A stretch of DNA of 64,000 nucleotides from Streptomyces sp. HUAS 15-9. Lineage in GTDB: Bacteria > Actinomycetota > Actinomycetes > Streptomycetales > Streptomycetaceae. Under the pieces are notes generated by a model that ran no database searches, was not told where the DNA came from, and worked only from the letters and a program-made list of their open reading frames with translations. This document shows, in pieces, positions 47,706-57,868 of the stretch; position 1 is the stretch's first letter; every line of letters begins with the position of its first letter. The position numbers were made by a program, and so were the translations under genes. Location: positions 124,001-188,000 of the forward strand of contig NZ_CP106798.1 in the NCBI RefSeq assembly GCF_025642155.1, read 5' to 3'.

Positions 47706-48605
47706 ATGCGCATGCGCCCCACTTTGAGCTGGACCCCTACCGAGGACCTGCCGCCGGGCACCACGGATCTCGAGCCGGTCGCCGACGCGCTGAGCACCGG
47801 CGGTGTGCTGGTGCTCAGCGGGGCGGGGATCTCCACGGAATCGGGAATCCCCGACTACCGGGGCGAAGGCGGGAGCCTTAGCCGGCACACACCAATGACC
47901 TACCAGGAGTTCACCTCCAGCGCCCCGGCCCGGCGCCGGTACTGGGCTCGCAGTCACCTCGGCCGGCGCACCTTCGGCCGCGCCCGCCCCAACGCCGGGC
48001 ACCGGGCCGTGGCCGCGTTCGGGCGGCACGCCCTGCTCTCGGGTGTGATCACCCAGAACGTCGACGGTCTGCACCAGGCCGCCGGCAGTGAGAGCGTCGT
48101 GGAACTCCACGGAAGCCTGGACCGGGTCGTCTGCCTTGCCTGCGACGCCTTCAGCCCGCGCCGAGAACTCGCCCGGCGGCTGGAGGCGGCCAATCCAGGA
48201 TTCGAGCCGGTGGCCGCCGGCATCAACCCGGACGGTGACGCCGACCTCACCGACGACCAGGTCGGGGACTTCCGCGTCGTGCCCTGCACCGTATGCGGCG
48301 GCATCCTCAAACCGGATGTGGTGTTCTTCGGCGAAGCCGTTCCACCGCAGCGGGTCGAGCACTGCCGCGAGCTGATCCGGGAAGCGGCCTCGCTGCTGGT
48401 CCTGGGCTCCTCACTGACAGTGATGTCCGGGCTCCGGTTCGTCCGCCAGGCAGCCCAGGCCGCAAAGCCCGTACTGATCGTCAACCGGGACCCGACCCGG
48501 GGCGACCGACACGCCCTCACCCGGGTCGCGCTCCCCCTGGGAACAGCCCTCACCACCGTGGCCGACCGACTGGGAATCCCCGTCGACGGCCAGGCGGCGG
48601 GCTGA
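47706..48605 (+). CDS. NAD-dependent protein deacylase (sirtuin)
   Basis: 299 residues from ATG 47706 (ATG 47712 also possible). Sir2 motifs: VLSGAGISTESGIPDYRG with GAGIS at 39-43, ITQNVDGLHQAAG, catalytic VELHGS, zinc cysteines VCLAC and PCTVCGG, and VLGSSLTVMSG. A roughly 45-residue zinc-module insert (PGFEPVAAGINPDGDADLTD) is typical of the SIRT4-like class seen in Streptomyces. Could reverse acylation of the CoA ligase at 36373, but they are 9 kb apart. Confidence 0.95.
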   Translation: MRMRPTLSWTPTEDLPPGTTDLEPVADALSTGGVLVLSGAGISTESGIPDYRGEGGSLSRHTPMTYQEFTSSAPARRRYWARSHLGRRTFGRARPNAGHRAVAAFGRHALLSGVITQNVDGLHQAAGSESVVELHGSLDRVVCLACDAFSPRRELARRLEAANPGFEPVAAGINPDGDADLTDDQVGDFRVVPCTVCGGILKPDVVFFGEAVPPQRVEHCRELIREAASLLVLGSSLTVMSGLRFVRQAAQAAKPVLIVNRDPTRGDRHALTRVALPLGTALTTVADRLGIPVDGQAAG

Positions 48606-48821
48606 AGGACCCCTATCGAGGTCGGCGGCGCGACGCCACAGGGAACAGATCACGTCGATGGCGTGGCAGTCCCAGGAGGGGACCAAGTTCCTCTGACGGT
48701 GGCGGGAACAAGGATCTCAGCAGTCCTTATTCTCGCTGGTCAGAGACACTTTCTGCTTTCTTGGCCACCAGTCGGAAAGCCTGCCTTGTGAAAGCGCGAG
48801 GCTAATTGACCCGATCAGCCG

Positions 48822-49268
48822 TCAGTTCTTCCTCAGCTCCTCGGCGAGCATCACAAGGATGCCGCTGGGACCGCGGATGTACGTGAGCTTGTAGACGTCC
48901 TCATAGGTCGCCACACCGCGAAGCGGATAACATCCGTGCTTTGCGGCTGTCTCAAGGGCTTTGTCGATGTCGTCGACGGAGAAGGCGACGCGATGCATGC
49001 CGATCTCGTTGGGACGGGTGGGCTCCGACTCGATCGCTTCGGGGTGGATGTACTCGAAGAGCTCAAGGCGACCGTGACCGTCTGGCGTCTGGAGCATCGC
49101 GATGTTGGCGTGATTGCCATCAAGGCCGACGGCGGTGTCGGTCCACTCACCACTGACCGTGTCACGGCCGACAACCGTGAGGCCGAGGTCGGTGAAAAAA
49201 GAGATCGTTGCTTCGAGGTCGCGAACGGCGATGCCGACGTTCTCGAGTCTGATGGCCATGCGTTGCAT
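48822..49268 (-). CDS. VOC-superfamily (glyoxalase-fold) protein
   Basis: 148 residues from ATG 49268, or 145 from ATG 49259 (MAIRLENVGIAVRDLEATIS); neither has a clear ribosome site. Paired beta-alpha-beta-beta-beta units: LENVGIAVRDLEATISFFTD…VVGRD and GMHRVAFSVDDIDKALETAA…YIRGPSGILVMLAEEL. Candidate metal ligands are the His of HRVAF and late Glu. Enzyme or resistance function not decided. Lies beside, and codirectional with, the TetR gene. Confidence 0.85.
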   Translation of the reverse strand: MQRMAIRLENVGIAVRDLEATISFFTDLGLTVVGRDTVSGEWTDTAVGLDGNHANIAMLQTPDGHGRLELFEYIHPEAIESEPTRPNEIGMHRVAFSVDDIDKALETAAKHGCYPLRGVATYEDVYKLTYIRGPSGILVMLAEELRKN

Positions 49269-49338
49269 GCTATCGAGCGGGGACGTCGATCAGGCGGGAG
49301 ACCGTCAGGCGGTACCGGTCCGGTCCTTCGCCCGCGCG

Positions 49339-50019
49339 TCACCTCGAGATGTGGGCTTCGATGCCGTCGAGCAGGAAGTCGAGGCCGATCCGGAAGGTCT
49401 GGTCGGCGTCCAGGTGGGCGGCATCGCGCACCACCGTGGCCAGCGCGGGGAATCGACCGGTGGCGAAGGTCCGCTCCAGATAGGGCCCGAGTGAGGCCTG
49501 CCAACGCCTCTGGTCCATCCCGGTGGCCCGCTCGGCACGCCGCTCGGCGATCTCCCGACGCACCGCACCGATCACGTACGCGTCGACCGCGGTCACCACC
49601 GGCATGATGGCGTCCACATCGACGCCGCCCAGCGCGGCCACCACGGCCTCCCCCCTGGCCAGCGCGTTCGGCCCGAGGTGCGGTCGCCCACCGAGCAGAT
49701 CGGCGAGCCACTCGTGCTCGTGAGCGGCCTGCCGGGTGGTTTCGGCAAGAGACCGCAGCACCTCCCGCCAGTCGTCTCCGACCGGCCGGATCTCGGCGTG
49801 GACCGCGTCGACCATCAGGTCGAGCAACTCCTCCTTGCTGGCGATGTAGCTGTACAGCCGCATCGGCCCGACGCCAAGCGCGGTGGCGACCTTGCGCAGC
49901 GACACCGCCTCCAGGCCGTCCGCGTCGGCCAATTGGATCGCCGCTCGCACGATCCGCTCTCGGTTCAGCGGGGCCGGCACGGGTCGATTCGGTGGCTCCG
50001 GCCTCTCCCATACCAACAT
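49339..50019 (-). CDS. TetR-family repressor
   Basis: 226 residues from ATG 50019. N-terminal HTH: ERIVRAAIQLADADGLEAVS and LRKVATALGVGPMRLYSYIA, then SKEELLDLMVDAVHAE. C-terminal TetR-like ligand domain (AAHEHEWLADLLGGRPHLGP). Divergent from the flavin monooxygenase with a 77-nt spacer holding a perfect palindrome, so it very likely represses that gene and itself. Confidence 0.93.
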   Translation of the reverse strand: MLVWERPEPPNRPVPAPLNRERIVRAAIQLADADGLEAVSLRKVATALGVGPMRLYSYIASKEELLDLMVDAVHAEIRPVGDDWREVLRSLAETTRQAAHEHEWLADLLGGRPHLGPNALARGEAVVAALGGVDVDAIMPVVTAVDAYVIGAVRREIAERRAERATGMDQRRWQASLGPYLERTFATGRFPALATVVRDAAHLDADQTFRIGLDFLLDGIEAHISR

Positions 50020-50049
50020 GCCGCCAACAATATCAATACACCGCATCGG

Positions 50050-50066
50050 GCGATACAGTGTATCGC
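50050..50066. promoter_or_regulatory. TetR operator, 8-bp perfect inverted repeat
   Basis: GCGATACA-G-TGTATCGC between the divergent starts 50019 and 50097. Flanking half-like copies (ATACACCGCATCG and GTACGGCGTATCG) suggest a multi-site operator. Confidence 0.8.
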
Positions 50067-50096
50067 TCAGTACGGCGTATCGAAGGAGAGGCAACC

Positions 50097-51209
50097 ATGA
50101 CCATCGCCATCGTCGGAGCCGGCCTCGGCGGCCTGGCTCTCGCCCGTGTACTGCACGTGAACGGCATCGACGCCGTCGTGTACGAACGCGAACCGTCACG
50201 CGGTGCGCGCGGTCAGGGCGGCATGCTCGACCTGCACTCCGGGACCGGGCAGCGGGCGCTGCGCGAGGCAGGCCTGATCGACCAGTTCCACGCGATTGCC
50301 CGTCGCGAAGGCCAGGACCTGCGACTTCTCGAGCCGGACGGCACCCTGCTGCTCCAGGAGGACACTCCCGACGACGCCCCACTCGAGCGACCCGAGGTCG
50401 ACCGCGCCGATCTGCGCAACCTGCTGCTGGACTCTCTCCCCGAACACGCGGTGCACTGGGGGCACGCGTTCGAGTACGCCGACCACGGCCTGCTGCACTT
50501 CACCGACGGCAGCAGTGCGACGTACGACCTGCTGGTCGGCGCCGACGGCGCGAACTCCCAGGTCCGCCCGCTTCTCACCGATGCCCGCCCGGCGCACACC
50601 GGCCAAAACGTCGTCGAGCTCGGCATTCCCGACATCGACCGCACCCACCCCGACCTCGCGACGATGGTGGGACGAGGCAACTACTGGGTGCTCGGCAACG
50701 GACAATCCCTGTCGGCGCAGCACAACGGCGACGGCCGCGTACGCATTTACCTCAGCTTCCACACCGCAGAGGACTGGCTCGCCACCAGCGGGATCCCGTT
50801 CGAGGACCCAACTGCCGCCCGGATACGGCTGATCGACCTGTTCACCGGCTGGGACTCACGGTTCACCGCGCTGATCGCCGCCTGCGACGACACGATCGTG
50901 CCACGGCCGATCACCACTCTCCCGGTCGGCCTGACCTGGCCGTCGACGCCAGACGTCACGCTGCTCGGTGATGCCGCGCACCTGATGCCGCCGGTGGGGC
51001 AGGGCGCCAACATGGCGCTGCTCGACGGCGCACTGCTCGGCCTCGCGCTGGCCGCGCACCCGGACGACTTTCCCGCCGCCGTCGAAGAATACGAACGCGA
51101 GATGTTCGAACGCACCAGCGCCGCCGGCCGGCAGTCCGCGCACGTTCAGGAAATCCTGATGTCACCGGACGCCGGCCAGAAAATGCTCGCATTCTTCCAA
51201 CCTGGCTGA
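50097..51209 (+). CDS. TetX-like FAD-dependent monooxygenase
   Basis: 370 residues from ATG 50097 (AAGGAGAGG upstream). FAD site MTIAIVGAGLGGLALARVLH, then GQGGMLDLHSGTGQRALREA, LLVGADGANSQVRPLL, and the second FAD motif TLLGDAAHLMPPVGQGANMA. The QGGMLD-H and GDAAHLMPP context resembles TetX/tetracycline-destructase-like and PHBH-type monooxygenases. Together with a divergent TetR repressor it looks like an inducible detoxification pair. Substrate unproven. Confidence 0.9.
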   Translation: MTIAIVGAGLGGLALARVLHVNGIDAVVYEREPSRGARGQGGMLDLHSGTGQRALREAGLIDQFHAIARREGQDLRLLEPDGTLLLQEDTPDDAPLERPEVDRADLRNLLLDSLPEHAVHWGHAFEYADHGLLHFTDGSSATYDLLVGADGANSQVRPLLTDARPAHTGQNVVELGIPDIDRTHPDLATMVGRGNYWVLGNGQSLSAQHNGDGRVRIYLSFHTAEDWLATSGIPFEDPTAARIRLIDLFTGWDSRFTALIAACDDTIVPRPITTLPVGLTWPSTPDVTLLGDAAHLMPPVGQGANMALLDGALLGLALAAHPDDFPAAVEEYEREMFERTSAAGRQSAHVQEILMSPDAGQKMLAFFQPG

Positions 51210-51242
51210 GGGCAGCCGGACACGACCAGGCAACCGGCAGGA

Positions 51243-51740
51243 TCAGGGCCCGGGTGTATTCCACGTGCAGTTGGGGCTCCACTGCACCGGGTCGTCGATG
51301 CGGTGAACGTCGAGGAGTTCGCGTGCCCGCCGACACAGCAGGTCGGCTACGGCGGGCAGCAGGCGCCAGCCCGTGGACGTGCGTTGCACGGTGGCGGTGA
51401 GTTCACCGTGCCCGACGTAGTACAACAGCAGCGTGTCGGACGACTGGCGGGCAATCTCCTTGAGACGCACCGCGAGTTCGGCAGCCGACCCGGGGAACGG
51501 CTTGTCTTTCGCACCGTGCGCCTTGGGCAACTGGTCGCCGAAGGCGGCGGTGAACACATCCCGCTGCCCACGACCAGCTCGGCGAGTGCGGCGTCGTCCA
51601 GCTCCGTGGCGGCCACGACGTCGGGGTAGTCCTGAGCAAGAGCGGCGGTCGTGGGGTGGTGTCCCAGGTCGGCCAGGTGCTGGTGGTGGTAGCGGGCCGT
51701 AAGAGCGGTGGATCAGGGAATATCGTCACAGAATCGGCAC
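51243..51740 (-). pseudogene. Frameshifted hypothetical gene
   Basis: Two overlapping minus-strand frames look like parts of one protein. Upstream, HHQHLADLGHHPTTAALAQD then ATELDDAALAELVVGSGMC. Downstream, after a shift near 51555, MFTAAFGDQLPKAHGAKDKP, SSDTLLLYYVGHGELTATVQ and ARELLDVHRIDDPVQW, with a stop at 51243. DTLLLYYVGHG resembles the YYAGHG strand of caspase-like peptidases, but the catalytic cysteine part is not found. Family not certain. The downstream part alone (104 codons) could still be expressed. Confidence 0.4.
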
Positions 51741-51783
51741 GTCGCCTCGACTCACCGCGCCACAGATGGCACCGTAAATCCGC

Positions 51784-53832
51784 GTGAAACTGATCAGAAC
51801 CGGACAAATCGACCGCTCGGTGTGCTGGAGGCTATTGCTGGCCAGCGCCACCATGCTCTTCGTCGAGCTGGCGCTGATCAGATGGGCAGGGGCCAACGTC
51901 GTCCACCTCAGCTACTTCTCGAACTTCATCCTGCTGGGGTCGTTCCTGGGCATCGGGATCGGGTTCCTGATCCCCGCCGAGCGCGGGCAGTGGCTCAAAC
52001 GCTGGGCACCGGTCCCACTCGCGGTTCTCGTCATCCTGGTACGCGAGTTCCCGGTGCAGGTGCGTCAGAGCAGCGACCAGGTCATCTACTTCACCGCAGT
52101 GAAGACCACCGGCCTCCCCGAGTGGGTGACGCTGCCGGCCATCTTCCTGCTCACCGCGGTGATCATGACCGCGATCGGCAAGATCACCGCTGATCTCTTC
52201 CGCCGGCTTCCCTCGCTCGATGCCTACCGCTACGACCTGCTCGGCAGCATCACCGGCTCGGTGTCCTTCGCCCTGGTGTCCTGGCTCCACGCTCCGTCGG
52301 TCGTATGGGGCGTGATCGCCGCCGCAGCCCTGCTGGTCCTCGGGGGACGGCGCAACACACTGCGGTACGGCATCCCCCTGACGGCGATGGTCGCCGTGCT
52401 GTTCGTGGAGACGACGACGGCCGGCATCTCCTGGTCGCCCTACTACAAGATCCAGCTCACGCCCTCTGCGTCCACCACCCGGGCGTACCACATCTCCGCC
52501 AACGGCGTCCCGCACCAGAGCATCGCGCCGCTCCCGGCGCTGATGCAGAAGAACTCGCCCTATCGGCAGCCGTACGACCGGACGCCCGGCAACCCGTACC
52601 GGCACGTGCTGGTCATCGGGGCCGGTAACGGCAATGACGTCGCGGTCGCGCTGGAGCATGGAGCGCGGCGCGTGGACGCGGTCGAGATCGACCCCCGGCT
52701 GCAGCAGATCGGCGCACAGCTGCATCCCGCGAAGCCGTACGACGACCCCAGGGTGCACGTCTACATCAACGATGGTCGGGCCTTCCTGGAGCGGACGAAC
52801 GCCAAGTACGACCTCGTGGTCCTGGCGCTGCCGGACTCGTTGACGCTGGTGGCCGGCGCGAGCAATCTGCGGCTGGAGAGCTACCTGTTCACCCAGCAGG
52901 CGTTCCAGGCCGCGCGCGATCACCTGACGCCGCACGGCGCGTTCGCCATGTACAACTACTACCGGAAGAGCTGGCTGGTCGACCGTTTCGCCGGCTCCCT
53001 CGACGACATCTACGGCCATGCCCCCTGCATGACGACGTTCAGCAAGAACGCGGCCGTGCTGGTGGCCGGGATGACGACCGCCGACCAGTCGTGTCAGCAG
53101 ATCTGGCAGCCCAGCGGGCCGGTCCCGGAGGCCGCGACCGACGACCACCCTTTCCCGTATCTGCTCCACCGGGACATTCCCACTCTCTACCTGGGCGCAC
53201 TGGGCGCGATCCTGCTGGTGACGCTCCTGGCGGTGCGTCTGGTCGGGGTTCGCATCCGAAGCACGGTCCGCTACACGGACATGTTCCTGATGGGCGCGGC
53301 CTTCATGTTGCTCGAAACGAAGAACGTGATCGGTTTCGCGCTCTACTTCGGTACGACCTGGCTGGTCAACGCCCTGGTCTTCATCGGTGTCCTGCTCGCC
53401 GTCCTCGCCGCGGTCGAGGTCCGGCGCCGGCTGCGGCGAGTCAGCCGACTGCCGCTGCAGATCGTGCTCTTCGGCACACTCGCGGTCGCCTGGCTCGTCC
53501 CGGCACACGCCGTGCTCGCGCTGCCCTTCGCCGGACGGCTCGCCGCCGCCATCGCCCTGGCCTTCGCCCCCATCTTCTGTGCCAACCTCATCTTCTCGGA
53601 CCGCCTCGCGCTCGCCTCGGACCCGACATCCGCGTTCGGCGCGAATCTGCTGGGCGCGCTGACCGGGGGCGCACTCGAGTATCTGGCCCTGGTGACGGGC
53701 TATCAGGCGCTGCTGCTGGTCGTCGCCCTGCTGTACCTGGGCGCGTTCATCGCCATGCGGTTCGCCGGTCCCGGGCCGGACGCGCAGTCGCCGTCGGTGG
53801 CGGACGAGACGGTGGCACTCAACAGCCGGTAG
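51784..53832 (+). CDS. Membrane spermidine-synthase-like methyltransferase-fold protein
   Basis: 682 residues from GTG 51784. Six or so N-terminal membrane segments (SATMLFVELALIRWAGANVV, FILLGSFLGIGIGFLIP). A soluble spermine/spermidine-synthase fold at about 270-430: HVLVIGAGNGNDVAVALEHG, DAVEIDPRLQQIGAQLHP, DPRVHVYINDGRAFLE, LDSLT-like loop ALPDSLTLV. Then about seven C-terminal membrane segments and a short tail. The aminopropyltransferase acidic loop is not obvious, so the reaction is unknown. It borders the polyene genes, but no link to them is shown. Confidence 0.85.
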   Translation: MKLIRTGQIDRSVCWRLLLASATMLFVELALIRWAGANVVHLSYFSNFILLGSFLGIGIGFLIPAERGQWLKRWAPVPLAVLVILVREFPVQVRQSSDQVIYFTAVKTTGLPEWVTLPAIFLLTAVIMTAIGKITADLFRRLPSLDAYRYDLLGSITGSVSFALVSWLHAPSVVWGVIAAAALLVLGGRRNTLRYGIPLTAMVAVLFVETTTAGISWSPYYKIQLTPSASTTRAYHISANGVPHQSIAPLPALMQKNSPYRQPYDRTPGNPYRHVLVIGAGNGNDVAVALEHGARRVDAVEIDPRLQQIGAQLHPAKPYDDPRVHVYINDGRAFLERTNAKYDLVVLALPDSLTLVAGASNLRLESYLFTQQAFQAARDHLTPHGAFAMYNYYRKSWLVDRFAGSLDDIYGHAPCMTTFSKNAAVLVAGMTTADQSCQQIWQPSGPVPEAATDDHPFPYLLHRDIPTLYLGALGAILLVTLLAVRLVGVRIRSTVRYTDMFLMGAAFMLLETKNVIGFALYFGTTWLVNALVFIGVLLAVLAAVEVRRRLRRVSRLPLQIVLFGTLAVAWLVPAHAVLALPFAGRLAAAIALAFAPIFCANLIFSDRLALASDPTSAFGANLLGALTGGALEYLALVTGYQALLLVVALLYLGAFIAMRFAGPGPDAQSPSVADETVALNSR

Positions 53833-53836
53833 AGCT

Positions 53837-53864
53837 CGCCTGCGAGGTACGTGCCTCGCAGGCG
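53837..53864. terminator. Stem-loop between convergent genes
   Basis: An 11-bp perfect stem, CGCCTGCGAGG with CCTCGCAGGCG, loop TACGTG. It sits four bases after the 53832 stop and serves the thioesterase gene from the other side. Confidence 0.85.
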
Positions 53865-53893
53865 CGGACCCGGGGCATCGGGCACGCCGGACC

Positions 53894-54661
53894 TCATGGG
53901 CTGTCTGGCGCATCCAGTTGGGTGGCCATGAGGCGGACGATTTCCTTCTGGTGCTGGGCCAGGAAGAAGTGGCCGCCGGGAAAGACCTTCAACGTGAACG
54001 GACCGTCGGTGTGCTCGGACCAGGCGGCAGCCTCCTCCACGCTCACCTTCGGGTCGTCGTCGCCGACGAGGCAGGTCACGGGGCAGCGCAGGGGTGGGCC
54101 GGGTTGCCAGGTGTAGGTTTCGGCCGCGCGGTAGTCCGCCCGGACGGCCGGGAGGATCATGCGCAGGACTTCCTCGTCGCCCAGGAGTTGGGGGTTGGTG
54201 CCGCTGAGGCCGCGCATCTCGGCGACGAGGCCGTCGTCGTCGCGCAGGTGGACGGTCTCGGCGCGGTGCGTGGACGGGGCGCGGCGGCCGGAGGCGATGA
54301 GCGTGGCGGGCATGATGCCCCGCTCCTGCTCCAGCCGTCGGGCGACCTCGTAGGCGAGGGAGGCGCCCATGCTGTGCCCGAACAGGGCGATGGGCCTGTC
54401 GGTCCAGGGCTGGAGGGCCTCGTAGACCTTGTCTGCAAGTGCCGGTACGGAGTCCAGGAGCGGTTCGGTACGGCGGTCCTGGCGGCCGGGGTACTGCACG
54501 CACAGCACATCGACGCTGTCGGGCATGGACCGGGACACGGGGAAGTAGAAGCTGGCGGAGCCGCCCGCGTGGGGCAGGCAGACCAGCCGGACGCGGCTGT
54601 CGGGGCGCGGGTGGAACCTGCGGATCCAGGCGCCGTTGTCCTCGGTGAGCGGGGAGTTCAC
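53894..54661 (-). CDS. pteH: Type II thioesterase of the polyene cluster
   Basis: 255 residues from GTG 54661 (AAAGGAA upstream); ATG 54694 lacks a site. Alpha/beta hydrolase with LVCLPHAGGSASFYFPVSRS, nucleophile GHSMG (S97), VGDDDPKV (Asp) and GGHFFLAQH (His). Standard size. Clears wrong acyl units from modular polyketide synthases. Follows the cholesterol oxidase gene, the order known for filipin pteG-pteH. The symbol rests on that synteny. Confidence 0.9.
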   Translation of the reverse strand: MNSPLTEDNGAWIRRFHPRPDSRVRLVCLPHAGGSASFYFPVSRSMPDSVDVLCVQYPGRQDRRTEPLLDSVPALADKVYEALQPWTDRPIALFGHSMGASLAYEVARRLEQERGIMPATLIASGRRAPSTHRAETVHLRDDDGLVAEMRGLSGTNPQLLGDEEVLRMILPAVRADYRAAETYTWQPGPPLRCPVTCLVGDDDPKVSVEEAAAWSEHTDGPFTLKVFPGGHFFLAQHQKEIVRLMATQLDAPDSP

Positions 54662-54761
54662 GGAATCGTTCCTTTTCGGTTCGGGTCGGACCACCCACCG
54701 TGGCGGGGCGTTCGCCGGGTGGAGAGGGGGCGGAGCGCGGGCGGGCCCCGCCCACCGCTCG

Positions 54762-56898
<2,137 letters not shown>

Positions 56899-57477
56899 TC
56901 ACTTCACGAAGTCGTCCACGACCTCGGGCGGCCAGGTGCCGACCTTGAGCACGCCCATCGAGTAGGCGCGGGAGACCAGCGCGGCGCGGTTGGGCACCTT
57001 CAGCTTCCGCAGCAGGCAGGTCACGTGGTACTCGACGCCCTGCCTGCTGAGGTAGAGGCTCGCTGCCAAGGGGACGGTGGAGACGCCGGCGGCGATGCCT
57101 TCGAGGATGCGCGCGTCCATCGCGGAGAGAATCTTCCTGCGCTTGGTCACCACACGTGTCTGCTCGGCGTCACCGGCCGTGGGCATCATGACCAGGATCG
57201 CGGTCGTGTCGGGCAGGCCACCGCGCACCGCGACCGCCGTGAGGGGAACGGTGAAGGCGGACTCCTCACCGGGCCCCACGGCAATGACGGGCGTGACGAA
57301 TCGCTGGTGCTTCCCTTCAAGTAAATTGGAGAATTGACGCACCAACGGCTGCTGCACGCTCGGGTGCACCACGTCACGGAAATTGCGGCCACATATGTCT
57401 TCGGACGAGCCGTTGAACTGCCGGAAGAACTCCTGGTTCGCCTGCTGGATGGTCAGAGTTTTATCGAGGCTCGCCAT
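56899..57477 (-). CDS. pteF: PAS-LuxR pathway regulator (PimM/PteF type)
   Basis: 192 residues from ATG 57477, the exact length and start of PimM; the frame is open to 57552. PAS domain about 5-115: MASLDKTLTIQQANQEFFRQ, EDICGRNFRDVVHPSVQQPL. LuxR HTH about 130-190: MDARILEGIAAGVSTVPLAA, YLSRQGVEYHVTCLLRKLKV, PNRAALVSRAYSMGVL. PimM homologues activate polyene polyketide genes by binding CTVGGGAWWTCCCBAG-type boxes. Divergent from the SARP-LAL gene. Confidence 0.95.
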   Translation of the reverse strand: MASLDKTLTIQQANQEFFRQFNGSSEDICGRNFRDVVHPSVQQPLVRQFSNLLEGKHQRFVTPVIAVGPGEESAFTVPLTAVAVRGGLPDTTAILVMMPTAGDAEQTRVVTKRRKILSAMDARILEGIAAGVSTVPLAASLYLSRQGVEYHVTCLLRKLKVPNRAALVSRAYSMGVLKVGTWPPEVVDDFVK

Positions 57478-57868
57478 GCACAGGCCCGGAGCTGCAGGTG
57501 CTGGACTCAGCAAGAGAGGGCTCCCTGTCAGGAAACTTGAGGGCGAAATCAATTCGGAGGCTGGTGAGCGACCCCGAGGGCCGTCAGCAGAGACGTCATC
57601 GGCCCTGTGACCAGCAGTATCTCCAGACGTTGAACACCGTATGTCACCGCCCTTGCGGGGTCTTGGTCGAACCGCTGACGACCCCTTGCCATCGCCGCCA
57701 TCGTTTTCCGGACCACCTGTCGAAATCCTTGCCGAACACCTGCCGCTTTCTTGCCAATCGAAGAACCTCCGACTTAGAAGGCGCTTTCTCTATGTCAAGA
57801 TCCACAGAAGACGGTGTGAGACCAGCCAGCGCGAAACCGTCCGTCAGCCAGCCACATCCGCGAGCACG
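57478..57868. other. Divergent regulator intergenic region
   Basis: 391 bases between the pteF and pteR starts. No gene. It holds the heptamer-repeat operator at 57728-57756. AT content is slightly higher than in the neighbours, as expected for promoters. Confidence 0.7.
57728..57756. promoter_or_regulatory. SARP operator: three heptamers with 4-nt spacers
   Basis: CTTGCCG (57728-57734), CCTGCCG (57739-57745) and CTTGCCA (57750-57756), each spaced by exactly four bases. On the minus strand these read as CGGCAAG-type repeats, the sequence and spacing reported for PimR binding upstream of pimM. Confidence 0.8.

Noticed and set aside
48606..48821. Small gene between the sirtuin and VOC genes
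   Set aside because: Short frames only, lower GC and no ribosome site; taken as plain intergenic sequence.
57523..57538. Possible PimM-type box in the pteF upstream region
   Set aside because: The 16-mer ending in ACTTGAG agrees with CTVGGGAWWTCCCBAG at only about half the positions and is not palindromic enough.
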